A DNA stretch of 64,000 nucleotides from positions 833,228-897,227 of the forward strand of contig NZ_JAIGNP010000003.1 in NCBI RefSeq assembly GCF_019711535.1. Direction: 5' to 3'. The notes under the pieces were generated by a model, which had not been told where the DNA came from, did not search any database, and saw only the letters and a program-made list of their open reading frames with translations. Below are positions 21,580-32,053 of the stretch, piece by piece (the stretch's first letter is position 1; each line of letters opens with the position of its first letter). The position numbers and the translations under genes were made by a program. The stretch comes from Qipengyuania aestuarii (lineage in GTDB: Bacteria; Pseudomonadota; Alphaproteobacteria; Sphingomonadales; Sphingomonadaceae).

Positions 21580-21647
21580 TCCGGCCCGAAATGGGCTGGG
21601 CCGGTGCTGGTTGAGCGGCATCATCGCGCACTGACAGGAGGATGGAT

Positions 21648-22256
21648 ATGGGCGTGATGGAAATCATCGGGATAGCCGGCAGCGTCAGCCTGCTGGCGGG
21701 CTGGCGGCTCTATCTCAGCATCTTTGCCACCGGCCTTGCCATGCGGCTTGGCGCGCTGCCGCTGCCCGAACATCTGCAGAGCCTCGATGCGCTGGCCAAC
21801 CCCTGGGTGATGGGCATTGCCGCCATTGCCGCGCTGGCCGAATTCTTCGCCGACAAGGTGATGTGGCTCGACAGCGCGTGGGACGCGGTACACACTTTCG
21901 TGCGGCCGGTGGGCGGCGCGCTGCTGGCGCTGGCGATCGTCGACCCGTCCGATCCGGCCACGCAGGTGGTGGCCTTCCTGCTCGGCGGCGGCGCGGCGCT
22001 GACGGCCCATGCGGGCAAGGCGGGGGCGCGGGGCGTGGTCAATGCCAGCCACGAACCGGTGAGCAATGTGGCGGTGTCTACCGTTGAGGACGTGGCGACC
22101 GCGGGCCTGCTCTATGCCGCTTATGAATACCCCTATGTCGCGGGCGGTATCGCGGTTGTCCTCCTGGCCGTCATCGTCTGGATGATCTGGCTGGCGCGCA
22201 AGATCGTGCGCAGCCTGTTTCGCCGCAAACCCATGGACCCGCCTGTCAGCGGCTGA
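21648..22256 (+). CDS. DUF4126 integral membrane protein
   Basis: A 202-aa polytopic membrane protein matching DUF4126. Several hydrophobic segments are visible: about 3-24 (IIGIAGSVSLLAGWRLYL), about 45-66, 83-120 and a C-terminal 160-185 (VAGGIAVVLLAVIVWMIWLA), ending in a basic tail. AGGAGG lies 6 nt before the ATG at 21648, favouring it over the ATG two codons upstream. The function of the family is unknown. It converges on metW with the two stops overlapping by 11 nt. Confidence 0.85.
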   Translation: MGVMEIIGIAGSVSLLAGWRLYLSIFATGLAMRLGALPLPEHLQSLDALANPWVMGIAAIAALAEFFADKVMWLDSAWDAVHTFVRPVGGALLALAIVDPSDPATQVVAFLLGGGAALTAHAGKAGARGVVNASHEPVSNVAVSTVEDVATAGLLYAAYEYPYVAGGIAVVLLAVIVWMIWLARKIVRSLFRRKPMDPPVSG

Positions 22257-22830
22257 GCTGGAACACCGCGAATTCGGCGCGCAAATTCACCCCGGCGCGG
22301 ACGGGCGACCCATTGGCGAAGAACCATTCGCGTTCGACATGCGCGCCTTTCTGGCGCGCGAGCTCGCGAAAATCGCTGACCGTGACGTGGTGGATATTGG
22401 GCGTTTCGTACCAGCTGACCGGGATCGCGCGGGTCACCGGCATGCGCCCGTGCAGCATCAGCGCCGACCGGGTGCGCCAATGGGCGAAATTGGGAAAGCT
22501 GACGAAGGCCTGGCGGCCCACGCGCAGCAATTGATCGAGCATCAGGTCGGGGCGCAGCGCGGTCTGCAGCGTCTGGCTGAGCACGGCATAATCGAACCCC
22601 TTGTCGGGATAATCAGCGAGGTCGCGGTTGGCATCGCCCTGGACCACCGACAGCCCCTGCGCCACGCAGCGTTCGACACAGGTGCCGTCGATTTCCATCC
22701 CGCGCGCGTCCACCTGCTTGGTATCGCGCAAATTGGCGAGAAGGGCCCCGTCGCCGCAGCCGATGTCGAGCACGCGGCTGCCCGCACCGATCGCCCCGGC
22801 GATGGCTTCGAGATCAGGCCGCAGGCTCAT
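22246..22830 (-). CDS. metW: methionine biosynthesis protein MetW
   Basis: A 194-aa class I methyltransferase-fold protein with motif I VLDIGCGDGALL (about 21-32). It partners MetX in the O-acetylhomoserine branch of methionine synthesis; in several bacteria MetW stimulates MetX. The ATG at 22830 gives the usual N-terminus [10 protein letters not shown]. Here it does not directly follow metX: a GNAT gene lies between, with 4-nt ATGA overlaps at both junctions, so all three are one translational unit. Confidence 0.93.
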   Translation of the reverse strand: MSLRPDLEAIAGAIGAGSRVLDIGCGDGALLANLRDTKQVDARGMEIDGTCVERCVAQGLSVVQGDANRDLADYPDKGFDYAVLSQTLQTALRPDLMLDQLLRVGRQAFVSFPNFAHWRTRSALMLHGRMPVTRAIPVSWYETPNIHHVTVSDFRELARQKGAHVEREWFFANGSPVRAGVNLRAEFAVFQLSR

Positions 22831-23252
22831 TGGTATACGTCCGGGAAATGGCGCTGCATCATGATCGAAGGGTCTGGCACGTCGGTCCAGCCCATGCCGC
22901 GATATAGGCTGTGCGCATCTTTCGTCGCCAGCAGCCACCGGCGCAGGCCCTGAAGATCGGGATGATCCTGCAGCCGGGCGACCATGGCCTGAGCCAGTCC
23001 CTTGCCGCGATGCGCATCGAGAACATAGACATCCGCCAGATATGCGAACGTCGCCCGGTCGGTGACCACCCGGGCGAAACCGACCTGCGCATCATCATGC
23101 CAGACCGCTACGCACAGGCTGTTGTCCAGCGCGCGGCGCACCGTCTCCAGCGGTATGCCGAGCGACCAATAGCTCTGCGAAAGGAAGGCGTGTGCCGCCA
23201 CGGCATCGATCCGATCGAAACTGATGTCGTATCGGTTCCTGCTCTCGCTCAT
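22827..23252 (-). CDS. GNAT N-acetyltransferase inside the metX-metW operon
   Basis: A 141-aa GNAT protein. The acetyl-CoA-binding motif A is [17 protein letters not shown] (about 76-91), preceded by the core strands [16 protein letters not shown] and ending with SLYRGMGW. The start at 23252 overlaps the metX stop (ATGA) and its stop overlaps the metW start (ATGA). The long frame extending upstream is only the antisense-like continuation through metX. Its position suggests an accessory role in homoserine or methionine metabolism, or modification of one of the Met proteins, but the substrate is unknown. Confidence 0.88.
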   Translation of the reverse strand: MSESRNRYDISFDRIDAVAAHAFLSQSYWSLGIPLETVRRALDNSLCVAVWHDDAQVGFARVVTDRATFAYLADVYVLDAHRGKGLAQAMVARLQDHPDLQGLRRWLLATKDAHSLYRGMGWTDVPDPSIMMQRHFPDVYQ

Positions 23253-24352
23253 TCGATGAAGCCTTTCACCACGCGGTCGAGCGCGGGGACATCCAGCAGG
23301 AAGCTGTCGTGCCCATGCGGCGCCGACAGTTCGACGAAGCTGACCGCGGCGCCTGCGGCGTTGAGCGCGCGCACGACATGGCGGCTTTCCGCCGTGGGGT
23401 AGAGCCAGTCGCTGTCGAAGCTGACGAGGCAGAAACGTGCAGCCGTACCCGCGAAAGCATTGGCCAGCTTGCCGCCATTTTCTTCGGCGAGATCGAAATA
23501 ATCCATCGCGCGGGTGATATAGAGATAGCTGTTGGCGTCGAAACGCTGGGTGAAGCCATTGCCCTGATAGCGCAGATAGCTTTCGACCTGGAAATCCGCA
23601 TCGAAGCCGAAGCTCTTGGCCCCTCTCGTGCCATCCGGCCGGTCCTGGAGATTGCGGCCGAATTTCGCGGTCAGCGCCTCTTCCGATAGATAGGTGATAT
23701 GCGCCGCCATGCGCGCCACGGCCAGCCCGTTGTCGGGCGCCTCGCCGCCGTAATAATCGCCCTTGTTCCACCGCGGATCGGCCATGATCGCCTGGCGTCC
23801 CAGCTCGTGGAAGGCGATGTTCTGGGCCGAATGGCGGCTGGTTGATGCAATCACCAGAACCCGGGCCGCGCGCTCGGGCCAGTTGGCGGCCAGGCTCAGC
23901 GCCTGCATCCCGCCCATCGATCCGCCGACGACCGTGTGCAGCTTTTCGATGCCCAGCGCATCGAGCAGGCCCACGAGCGCGCGGACCATGTCGCGGATGG
24001 TGATGACCGGAAAGCGCATGGCATAGGGCGTACCGTCCCCGGCAAGGCTGGCCGGTCCGGTGGAGCCCATGCAGCTGCCGATCACATTCGCGCAGATCAC
24101 GTGATAGCGGTCCGTATCGATCGGCTTGCCGGGGCCGACCATGCGTTCCCACCAGCCCGGCTTGCCGGTGACGGGATGCGGGCTTGCGACATGCTGGTCG
24201 CCGGTCAGCGCGTGGCACAGGAGGATGGCGTTGGACCGGTCCTCGTTCAGCGTGCCGTAGGTCTGGTATGCCAGCTGCGCGCGCGCCAGCTCGCCCCCGC
24301 CATCGAGCGGCAGCGGGTTCGGCAATTCGATGGTTTTCGACGTCCCGGCCAT
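23249..24352 (-). CDS. metX: homoserine O-acetyltransferase
   Basis: A 367-aa alpha/beta-hydrolase-fold acyltransferase giving O-acetyl- (or O-succinyl-) homoserine, the first committed step to methionine. The nucleophile elbow is GGSMGGMQ with Ser145. The [13 protein letters not shown] segment holds substrate-binding residues, and GHDSFLLD near the end contains the Asp-His pair region. MetX proteins in Proteobacteria can use succinyl-CoA instead of acetyl-CoA; the discriminating residue is not called here. It is the first gene of metX-GNAT-metW and diverges from hisC across 69 bp. Confidence 0.95.
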   Translation of the reverse strand: MAGTSKTIELPNPLPLDGGGELARAQLAYQTYGTLNEDRSNAILLCHALTGDQHVASPHPVTGKPGWWERMVGPGKPIDTDRYHVICANVIGSCMGSTGPASLAGDGTPYAMRFPVITIRDMVRALVGLLDALGIEKLHTVVGGSMGGMQALSLAANWPERAARVLVIASTSRHSAQNIAFHELGRQAIMADPRWNKGDYYGGEAPDNGLAVARMAAHITYLSEEALTAKFGRNLQDRPDGTRGAKSFGFDADFQVESYLRYQGNGFTQRFDANSYLYITRAMDYFDLAEENGGKLANAFAGTAARFCLVSFDSDWLYPTAESRHVVRALNAAGAAVSFVELSAPHGHDSFLLDVPALDRVVKGFIE

Positions 24353-24421
24353 GGGCGATGCTCTAACGCTGCGCGGCGCGCTTGTCGAAGGGCTGTTTTG
24401 CTTTATTGGCCTTCAACCGAG

Positions 24422-25519
24422 ATGGCAGACAAACCGCAGATGAAACTCTGGATCGAAAAGATCCACGCCTATGTCCCCGGCAAGAGCAAGGGGGCCGACG
24501 GACGCGAGCTGATCAAGCTTTCGGCCAATGAGAACCCGCTTGGCTGCAGCGAGGCGGCGCTGGCGGCGCTGGCCGAACCGGCAGGGCCCGCGCGCTATCC
24601 CGATCCCGATTCCACCGCGCTGCGCGCCAAGATAGGCCAGGTGCACGGAATCGATCCGGCGCGGATCGTGTGCGGCACCGGCTCGGACGAATTGCTCAAT
24701 CTGGCGGCACAGGCCTTTGCCGGGCCGGGGGATGAGGTGCTCTATGCGCGCTATTCCTTTGTGGTCTACGAAATCGCCGCGCGCCGCTGCGGGGCGACGC
24801 CGGTGGAGGCGCCAGATGTCGATTACGCCACCGATGTGGACGCGCTGCTGGAAGCGGTGACCGATCGCACGCGCGTTGTGTTCCTAGCCAATCCCAACAA
24901 TCCGACCGGCACCTATCTGCCGCGAGCCGAGATCGAGCGGCTGCATGCCGGCCTGCCCGGCGATGTGCTGCTGGTGGTCGACCAGGCTTACGGCGAATAC
25001 CTCGCGCAGGGCGAAGACGATGGGGCCATGGCGCTGGCCGCGGCGCATGACAACCTTCTGGTTACACGAACCTTTTCAAAGATTTACGGTCTGGCGGGCG
25101 AGCGGATCGGCTGGGCCACCGGGGCTCCGCATCTCGTCGATGCGCTCAACCGCATCCGCGGGCCGTTCAACGTTACCGCCTCGGGCCAGAAAGCCGCCAT
25201 CGCCGGGCTGGACGATCAGGCCTTCGTCGCCCGCTCGCGGGAAGAGAACCGGCGCGAGCTGACGCGCTTCGCCGAAGCGATCGCGGGCATGGGCAATCAC
25301 GGGCTGCGAGGCGTGCCAAGCAAGGCCAACTTCCTGCTCGTCCTCTTCGAAGGCCGGCTGACTGCCGAAGCCGCGCTCGCCGCGCTGGCCGAAGGCGGCT
25401 ACGCCGTGCGCCACCTGCCCGGCCAAGGCCTCCCCCAAGCCCTGCGCATCACCATCGGCACCGCCCGCCATATGGATGAGATTGCTGAACTTCTGCGCCG
25501 CGCTGCCGAAGCCGCCTAG
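24422..25519 (+). CDS. hisC: histidinol-phosphate aminotransferase
   Basis: A 365-aa fold-type I PLP enzyme of histidine synthesis. The N-terminal signature LSANENPLG is clear, PLP-binding residues include NPNNPTGTY, and the Schiff-base lysine is Lys220 in [12 protein letters not shown]. Length and motifs fit HisC; some family members also transaminate phenylalanine or tyrosine precursors. The ATG at 24422 is taken; another Met six codons later is possible. No other his genes are nearby. It converges with plsC, the two stops overlapping by 4 nt. Confidence 0.93.
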   Translation: MADKPQMKLWIEKIHAYVPGKSKGADGRELIKLSANENPLGCSEAALAALAEPAGPARYPDPDSTALRAKIGQVHGIDPARIVCGTGSDELLNLAAQAFAGPGDEVLYARYSFVVYEIAARRCGATPVEAPDVDYATDVDALLEAVTDRTRVVFLANPNNPTGTYLPRAEIERLHAGLPGDVLLVVDQAYGEYLAQGEDDGAMALAAAHDNLLVTRTFSKIYGLAGERIGWATGAPHLVDALNRIRGPFNVTASGQKAAIAGLDDQAFVARSREENRRELTRFAEAIAGMGNHGLRGVPSKANFLLVLFEGRLTAEAALAALAEGGYAVRHLPGQGLPQALRITIGTARHMDEIAELLRRAAEAA

Positions 25520-26196
25520 TCGTTCAGCGCGTTGATCGCGTCGAGCACGCGGGCCTCGATCTCCGCACGCGGCAGGCCCGGCGAGATCGGCTCGCCGAAG
25601 CGATAGGTGATCCTGCCCGGCCGTTTGAGACCGTGCTGATAGACTGGACCGCTATCCACCGCGACCGGGACCACTGGCAGACCAAGCATCTTGTAGAGGC
25701 CCGCAAAGCCTGCCTGCAGCGGTCGCCGCTCGCCATGCGGGACTCTGGTGCCCTCAGGGAAAATGACCAGCGGGCGTCCGTCGGCAGCCATCCGCTTCGC
25801 GCTGCGGATCATGCCCATCAGCATCTTGGCGCCCTGATCTCGGGCAACAGGGATGAGCCCGTATGCGAGCGCTGCGCGGCCCCAGCCCGGGATGGAGAAA
25901 AGTTCCTGCTTGGCAAAGACCGAGGGGCTGTCCAGCAGATTGGGTGCATCGATCGCTTCGAAGAAGCTTTCGTGCTTGATCGCATAAAGGGCGGGCTCGT
26001 CCAGCGGCGCGCCTTCGATGACCACATCGGCCCCGATCACGTGCTTGAGCAACCAGCGCTGCCACTGCCCCCAGTTACGCACCCGCCGACGAAAGGCATC
26101 GAGCGAGAAAGGCGCGCTCGCAAGCGAGGCCGCGGTTATGCAGATGGAGCCCAGATAGAAGAGCGGATAGAATATCAGGTTACGTACCAGGAGCAT
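25516..26196 (-). CDS. plsC: 1-acyl-sn-glycerol-3-phosphate acyltransferase
   Basis: A 226-aa membrane acyltransferase making phosphatidic acid. A hydrophobic N-terminus (about 4-28) anchors it. The catalytic motif is His75-ESFF-Glu80, an HX4E variant of the usual HX4D, common in alphaproteobacterial members. The second motif FPEGTR is at 146-151. The start at 26196 overlaps the ydcF stop by 17 nt. It ends the ftsE-ftsX-ydcF-plsC operon, tying phospholipid synthesis to division and envelope genes. Confidence 0.9.
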   Translation of the reverse strand: MLLVRNLIFYPLFYLGSICITAASLASAPFSLDAFRRRVRNWGQWQRWLLKHVIGADVVIEGAPLDEPALYAIKHESFFEAIDAPNLLDSPSVFAKQELFSIPGWGRAALAYGLIPVARDQGAKMLMGMIRSAKRMAADGRPLVIFPEGTRVPHGERRPLQAGFAGLYKMLGLPVVPVAVDSGPVYQHGLKRPGRITYRFGEPISPGLPRAEIEARVLDAINALND

Positions 26197-26782
26197 CCGG
26201 CATGTCCGATGTCGCTTCGGTGTTGTCCTGTCCGCCCGAGACGCTTGCAAAATCGTCGGGCAGGCCCTGGGAGATGACCGATGCGATCAGCTTGTTGTAT
26301 TCAAGGAAAAGCGTGCCAAGCGTGGGGTGCGAGGTGACTGCATCCTTCACCACGCTGATGCTGTCGGGCAATGTTTCGGTGACCTCCGAAAAGGCGCGCG
26401 CCATGTGCCAGTCAGTGGTCACCAGGCGCGCGGAGGAGAATTGCTTCTCCTTCATCCACTGAGTTACCTCGCCTGCATTGCTGCGCGTGTCCACCGCCAG
26501 AAAGCCTAGCGTCACGCAGCAATCCATGGTGCGGCGCGGGACTTCGAACTGCGCGGCGAATTCTTCGGGTTTCACCTCTGGATCCACGCCGGAAACGAAC
26601 ATCTCTTCTGCCAGTCCCTGATCGACGACCTCCAGCCCCCGGGCGATCCGGCCCGGGCCTCCGGTCAACACGATGACGGCGTCCGTTTCGACCTTGGAAG
26701 CGGGCTGCGGAAGCGTGACCGCGAAGGCGAGGAAGCCAAACGCATAAACCAGAAAAACGGTGGCAAACAGACGCAGGATCAC
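26180..26782 (-). CDS. YdcF/DUF218 family envelope protein
   Basis: A 200-aa protein with an N-terminal membrane segment (about 2-24) and a DUF218 (YdcF/SanA-type) domain beginning DAVIVLTGGPGRIARG. The family has a Rossmann-like fold, and members such as ElyC and SanA act in envelope integrity. The GTG at 26782 overlaps the ftsX stop (GTGA) and gives a start directly before the membrane helix; the longer frame to 26875 lies wholly inside ftsX and is rejected. The Cys-Cys pair in TMDCCVTLGF is unusual for the family. Confidence 0.85.
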   Translation of the reverse strand: MILRLFATVFLVYAFGFLAFAVTLPQPASKVETDAVIVLTGGPGRIARGLEVVDQGLAEEMFVSGVDPEVKPEEFAAQFEVPRRTMDCCVTLGFLAVDTRSNAGEVTQWMKEKQFSSARLVTTDWHMARAFSEVTETLPDSISVVKDAVTSHPTLGTLFLEYNKLIASVISQGLPDDFASVSGGQDNTEATSDMPDAPGT

Positions 26783-27707
26783 AGCGATTTCCGCAGGGAT
26801 GAAAGCAAGGTCATGCGCGCCGTGTAGACTGCAATCGCGACGGCGAAAAGCGGCACGAGGGCAATCAGCACCCAATCAATCGCCATCAGTTGCCCGCCAG
26901 CCACCATTCCCGATTGCAGGGCCGCAAACTGGCGCGCCAGCAGCGATGTCGCTCCGATCCCGACGATAAAGCCGAGAAGTCCCCCGATCACGGAGTCGAG
27001 CAGAACCGAACGCTGGAAAATACGCGCGATCTGGTCGTCATTGCCGCCCAGCAGATGGACTATCTCAATGGTGTCCCGATTACCGCCCAATGCATTGCGC
27101 GCGGCAAGCCAGACTGCGGCAGCACCGACAATCCCGAGTGTGACGATGAGCGTCAGCGCCATCCATTTGAGCGCGGAGAGAGCGGAGAGAACAGGGGCGA
27201 GCCAATGGGCCTGGGCATCAATCCGCGCGCGCGGCGCCACCTGCTGCAGCGCTTGTTCGATTGCGGCATAGGTCCGCTCGTTTCCTGTCCCGCGCAATTT
27301 CACATCGATGAGGCCGGGGAAAGGGACGATCTCGCTCTCGCTTGCCGTGCCCAGCCAAGGCTCAAGAGTGGCGGCGACCTCTTCCTCGGGCACCACTCTG
27401 AACCCGGCAATCGCCGGAAGCTGGGCAAGAACGTCGGTCGCCGCGGCAACCTGCCTTGATCTGACTTCGGAATCCGGTTCAATAATCTGGACCGTGGCGC
27501 TACCGGCCACTTCGCCGCGTGCTGCGGAGACCATGTTGGACAGCGCCAGCGCTCCGCTGGACGCCACCACGGTGAGCGCAACCATGACTGCAATGACCCA
27601 AGGCAGCGGCCCTCCAAGCCGGGCCTTGGGCAGCAAGCCCGAAGCTTTGCGGCCTCGGAACGGAGCAAGCCCGCGGTCGACGGCGTCACCTATGGCAGGA
27701 GGGCGTT

Positions 27708-27711
<4 letters not shown>
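26779..27711 (-). CDS. ftsX: cell-division ABC permease FtsX
   Basis: A 310-aa membrane subunit of FtsEX, which couples ATP hydrolysis to peptidoglycan hydrolase activation at the septum. It has a cytoplasmic N-terminus (about 1-35), a first TM (about 36-58), a periplasmic domain (about 60-180) and three further TMs (about 182-208, 232-258, 275-300), the FtsX topology. It overlaps ftsE by 4 nt (ATGA) upstream and ydcF by 4 nt downstream. The sequence is divergent, as FtsX normally is outside the membrane helices. Confidence 0.92.
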
Positions 27712-28439
<728 letters not shown>

Positions 28440-28598
28440 CGCGCCAAATTCCGGGAGGTTTCAAGGAAAACTGATGCCGCCATGGTTCGGGGCGAGCCTA
28501 TAACGGGCCTTCGCTGGGGAAAAAAGCCATTCAGGGCTTTCGCGCACAGTTCCGCCGCTTGTGGTGATTCGCGGGTCACGATAGAGCTTCTTTCCACG

Positions 28599-29615
28599 AT
28601 GATTATTGCCTGTCCGGCCTGCAATACCCGCTACGTCGTGCCCGACAATGCCATTGGCATGGATGGCCGAACGGTTCGCTGTGCCAAATGCAAGCATTCG
28701 TGGTTCCAGGAAGGCGCGGAAGAAGAAGGCGCTGTCCAGCCTGCAGCCTCATCCAGGGAGCCGGTGCAGCCCGAACCCGCCCAGGATGCCGGCGCAGCAT
28801 CGGTTGTCGGAACCGGTCCGGATAAGGAAACGTCGAGGCAGGAAAACCGCAACAGGTCTTCGTTCGGAAGCGAAGAGGATCAAGGAGCAGGCGCCAATCC
28901 CGAGCCGGTTTCGCTAGCAGCCAGTGCGCCTGACACAGAGCAGCCGGAGCCTTCGTCGCCCCCGCCGCCGCAGCGGCGTCGACCAGTCGAGCGCGCGCAG
29001 GAGAGCGAGGGCGAGACTGGCGCGAAGCAGGAGATGCGGCAGCCCGATTTCGATGAGCGCCCGCCTCCCTCATTCGGCGAGGGTCGACATGAAGAGAGGG
29101 GCCCGAATTTCGACGCTCCATCCGAAGACCAGGTCCATGAAGACGATCTGATTTCTCGGTTCGACCATTCGCCGCCGTTCGGCCCGGGCCGCAATCGCCT
29201 AAGAATGTGGACATGGGCGGCGGCGATCTTTGCGTTGCTGGCGGCAGGCGCAATTTTCGCCATGTCGCGTTACGGAACGCCCGAATGGTGGCCAGTGGAA
29301 CAGCCGCTTTTCGGCGAGGCACAGCCCGACCTCTCGCTATCTTTCCCGTCAGACGCTCAGCGCTGGCGCGAACTGGAAAACAAGACGTGGATGTTTACCG
29401 CACGCATCGAAGTGACGAACAATGCGCGCGAAGCGCGGCGTCTGCCGCCGGTGCTGATCGTTATGCTCAACGAGCGTGAGGACCAGATTTACAGCTGGGT
29501 CGTCCAGCCACCGCAGCCCACCCTTGCTCCCGGTGAAACGGTAACCATCGACGAGGCGCGGACCGACGTTCCGCGCGGTGCCGTCTATGCCGATGTCGGC
29601 TGGGCTCCTCTCTAG
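28599..29615 (+). CDS. MJ0042-type zinc-ribbon membrane protein
   Basis: A 338-aa protein. The N-terminal zinc ribbon has Cys5-x2-Cys8 and Cys28-x2-Cys31 (CPAC and CAKC), matching the MJ0042/zinc-ribbon_5 motif. A long Pro/Glu/Gln-rich disordered region covers about 45-200. One membrane helix (about 205-226, AAAIFALLAAGAIFAM) is followed by a DUF3426-like extracytoplasmic beta domain. Homologous proteins are widespread in Proteobacteria but uncharacterised. It opens at an ATG shortly after the divergent ftsE promoter region and precedes the tRNA-Leu gene. Confidence 0.85.
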   Translation: MIIACPACNTRYVVPDNAIGMDGRTVRCAKCKHSWFQEGAEEEGAVQPAASSREPVQPEPAQDAGAASVVGTGPDKETSRQENRNRSSFGSEEDQGAGANPEPVSLAASAPDTEQPEPSSPPPPQRRRPVERAQESEGETGAKQEMRQPDFDERPPPSFGEGRHEERGPNFDAPSEDQVHEDDLISRFDHSPPFGPGRNRLRMWTWAAAIFALLAAGAIFAMSRYGTPEWWPVEQPLFGEAQPDLSLSFPSDAQRWRELENKTWMFTARIEVTNNAREARRLPPVLIVMLNEREDQIYSWVVQPPQPTLAPGETVTIDEARTDVPRGAVYADVGWAPL

Positions 29616-29732
29616 ACAAATCTTTCGAAATAGGTGCTTGCCGCCCAGTCGGACCGCTGCTAGGGGCGCGCTCCTACCGGCGGAAGCAGGTGGTCTCACC
29701 CATGTGAGATTCGCTTCCGATACAGACTGTGT

Positions 29733-29819
29733 GCGGTCGTGGCGGAACTGGTAGACGCGCAACGTTGAGGTCGTTGTGGCCGAAAGGCCGTGGAAGTTCG
29801 AGTCTTCTCGACCGCACCA
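29733..29819 (+). tRNA. tRNA-Leu(GAG), CCA encoded
   Basis: The acceptor strand GCGGTCG pairs with CGACCGC, followed by discriminator A and encoded CCA. The anticodon stem-loop is CAACG-TTGAGGT-CGTTG, anticodon GAG at 29767-29769, decoding CUC/CUU. A long variable arm (GGCCGAAAGGCC core) identifies a class II tRNA, and the T-arm GGAAG-TTCGAGT-CTTCT is intact. A candidate promoter is TTGCCG (29638-29643), 17 bp, TAGGGG (29661-29666). A perfect 6-bp hairpin TCTCAC/GTGAGA lies at 29694-29709 in the presumed leader. A short ACAGT/ACTGT hairpin follows the gene. Confidence 0.96.
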
Positions 29820-29947
29820 ACAGTTTCAATACTGTCCCAAAATCTTACGGTACCTAAGACGATCTGCGAAATCGGTGGAATTGCGCCTGCCGATAGTAAA
29901 TCCTTTGCCTTAGCAAAATACGTCTAAGTATTAAGGGTCGCTAATAA

Positions 29948-32053
29948 ATGGGTCTGGGGGTAAATACTCTACAGTGGGCTGCGCTTGTCGTGGCAACACT
30001 CATCGCATTGTCTTCCATCGATGATCTTTTTGTCGATGCCGTATTCTGGGCGATTGTCCTGAAGCGCAAAATACTGCGATTGCGCAGACCTGGCCCCGCG
30101 TCCGCAGAATCGATTGTCGAAAAGATCGAAGCCCCGCTGGCGATCATGTTGCCGGCTTGGAAAGAATTCGATGTGATTGAGAGCATGATCCAGAATGCGG
30201 CAAGTGCATTGGCATACCGTAACTACTTTATCTTTGTCGGCACCTACGCCAACGACGCTGAAACCATCGAGGCCGTCGAGAGGGTCGCTCAGCGGTATAA
30301 GCAGGTTCGTCATGTAAAGCTTCCTCATGACGGTCCGACCTGCAAGGCAGACTGCCTCAACTTCATCATTGCAGACATTATCGCGTTCGAAAAAAGCCGG
30401 GAAATAGAGTTCGCGGGTGCGGTGCTGCATGACAGTGAAGATGTATTGCACCCGCTGGAGCTGCACCTCTTCAATTATCTGCTGCCTTACAAAGACATGA
30501 TCCAGCTGCCGGTCGTCAGCCTAGAGCAGCGTTACTCCGATTTCGTCGCTGGCACTTATATGGACGAGTTCGCCGAATGGCATGCCAAGGATCTGCTGGT
30601 CCGGCAGAGGTTAGCCAAGGTGGTGCCGTCGGCAGGTGTCGGCACTTGCTTTTCCCGCCGAGCGATCGGCGCGCTTCTTGAAGCCGGCCAACCCTTCAAT
30701 ACCGATACGCTGACGGAAGATTACGATATCGGAAACCGGCTCGCGGAGCGGGGGATGAAATCTGTAATCGAATTCTATCCGGTGGAATTCAGGACGCGTC
30801 GCGGGGCTTTCTTCGGTTTCGGCCCGGATCGGATGGTAACATTCAGCATGCCTCTGTGCGTTCGTGAGCATTTCCCCAACACATTCAGGACGAGTTACCG
30901 GCAGAAGGCCCGCTGGATCCTTGGAATTACCATTCAAGGCTGGTTGCAGCTGGGATGGAACCGCTCGCTCACATCGAATTACTTTCTGTTCCGCGATCGC
31001 AAGGCGCTCTTCACTCCTACCCTGACGATGACCGCTTATCTGCTAGTGCTGGCCTATCTGGGCGTCAGCCTTCACGCCTTTCTAGCAGGAAATCCGCCGG
31101 TTACGCTTTTCTCGGGGCATTGGCTCGAAACCGCTTTGTTGTGGTTCAATCTTGCTGCTCTGGGAGCGAGGATGGGACAACGCATCTTCTTCGTCGAGCG
31201 GATTTATGGCTGGGGGCACGCTGTTATGTCCATGCCTCGTGTATTCGTGCTCAGCTTCATTAATTTCGCTGCCTCGATGCGCGCGATCCGCATTTTTATC
31301 GTCAGCAGGTTGCGAGGAAATTCGATTGCCTGGGATAAGACCATGCATCGCTTTCCATCCGACGAATGGCTCGGCGAGGACCGGCGCAGGATTGGTGAAA
31401 TCCTTCTTTCGTGGGAAGCGGTCACTCCGCCTGCGTTGGAAAAGGCTCTGCGCGCTCAGAAACTCAAGGGCGGTATGATCGGCGACTTGCTGATCCTCGA
31501 TGGCGCCATAGACGAGGAAATGCTCGCCGATGCGCTCGCCACCCAGAGCCAGTTGCCACGCGCCGAATTGAACCTGGAGATGGTCGAAGAGAATCTTCAT
31601 CTCTTCAATGAGGAAATCATGGCAAGATACAGTGTCCTGCCATTCGGGGTTGCGAAGGACGGGCATGTCATGCTCGCAGTGATCAGGCCCCTTCCATCAG
31701 TTGAAAAGGACTGGCTGCGGTCTCGCCTGAGTCGACCTTTTCGCCAATATATCGTCAGGGAAAGCGTATTGCGCGCCATAATGTCTAATTTGGTCGAGCA
31801 ACCGAACTGGGCTGCCCCCATTCCGCCGGTGCCAAAGGTTCACGAATGGCTGGTCGACCAAAAGCTCCTGTCCAAACGTAAGCTACGCTCTGCCCTCCAG
31901 GACTACGATATTGCGAGCGACGGTACCATTGCGCAGTACTTGGTCGCAAAAGGCGTAATTACCCAACATTTGCTGAACGATGCGATGGCCGCGCGCGCAG
32001 AATTGATCGAGAAGCACCGCAAAGAAATTCAGAAGGATCTTGTCCGTGCGTAG
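29948..32053 (+). CDS. NfrB-like membrane GT2 glycosyltransferase with MshEN c-di-GMP-binding domain
   Basis: A 701-aa inner-membrane polysaccharide synthase candidate. An N-terminal TM (about 8-30) leads into a GT2 domain with DxD-like HDSED (161-165), TED (256-258) and QxxRW (Gln319, Arg322, Trp323), the processive-synthase set. Several TMs follow (about 357-450). Then come two 24-residue MshEN half-motifs, at 481-504 (RIGEIL...RAQ) and 510-533 (MIGDLL...ATQ), separated by exactly five residues as in known c-di-GMP-binding MshEN domains. A weaker similar segment lies at about 627-690. Architecture and length match E. coli NfrB, a c-di-GMP-activated ManNAc-polysaccharide synthase. The product here is unknown. 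It overlaps the NfrA-like gene. Confidence 0.88.
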   Translation: MGLGVNTLQWAALVVATLIALSSIDDLFVDAVFWAIVLKRKILRLRRPGPASAESIVEKIEAPLAIMLPAWKEFDVIESMIQNAASALAYRNYFIFVGTYANDAETIEAVERVAQRYKQVRHVKLPHDGPTCKADCLNFIIADIIAFEKSREIEFAGAVLHDSEDVLHPLELHLFNYLLPYKDMIQLPVVSLEQRYSDFVAGTYMDEFAEWHAKDLLVRQRLAKVVPSAGVGTCFSRRAIGALLEAGQPFNTDTLTEDYDIGNRLAERGMKSVIEFYPVEFRTRRGAFFGFGPDRMVTFSMPLCVREHFPNTFRTSYRQKARWILGITIQGWLQLGWNRSLTSNYFLFRDRKALFTPTLTMTAYLLVLAYLGVSLHAFLAGNPPVTLFSGHWLETALLWFNLAALGARMGQRIFFVERIYGWGHAVMSMPRVFVLSFINFAASMRAIRIFIVSRLRGNSIAWDKTMHRFPSDEWLGEDRRRIGEILLSWEAVTPPALEKALRAQKLKGGMIGDLLILDGAIDEEMLADALATQSQLPRAELNLEMVEENLHLFNEEIMARYSVLPFGVAKDGHVMLAVIRPLPSVEKDWLRSRLSRPFRQYIVRESVLRAIMSNLVEQPNWAAPIPPVPKVHEWLVDQKLLSKRKLRSALQDYDIASDGTIAQYLVAKGVITQHLLNDAMAARAELIEKHRKEIQKDLVRA

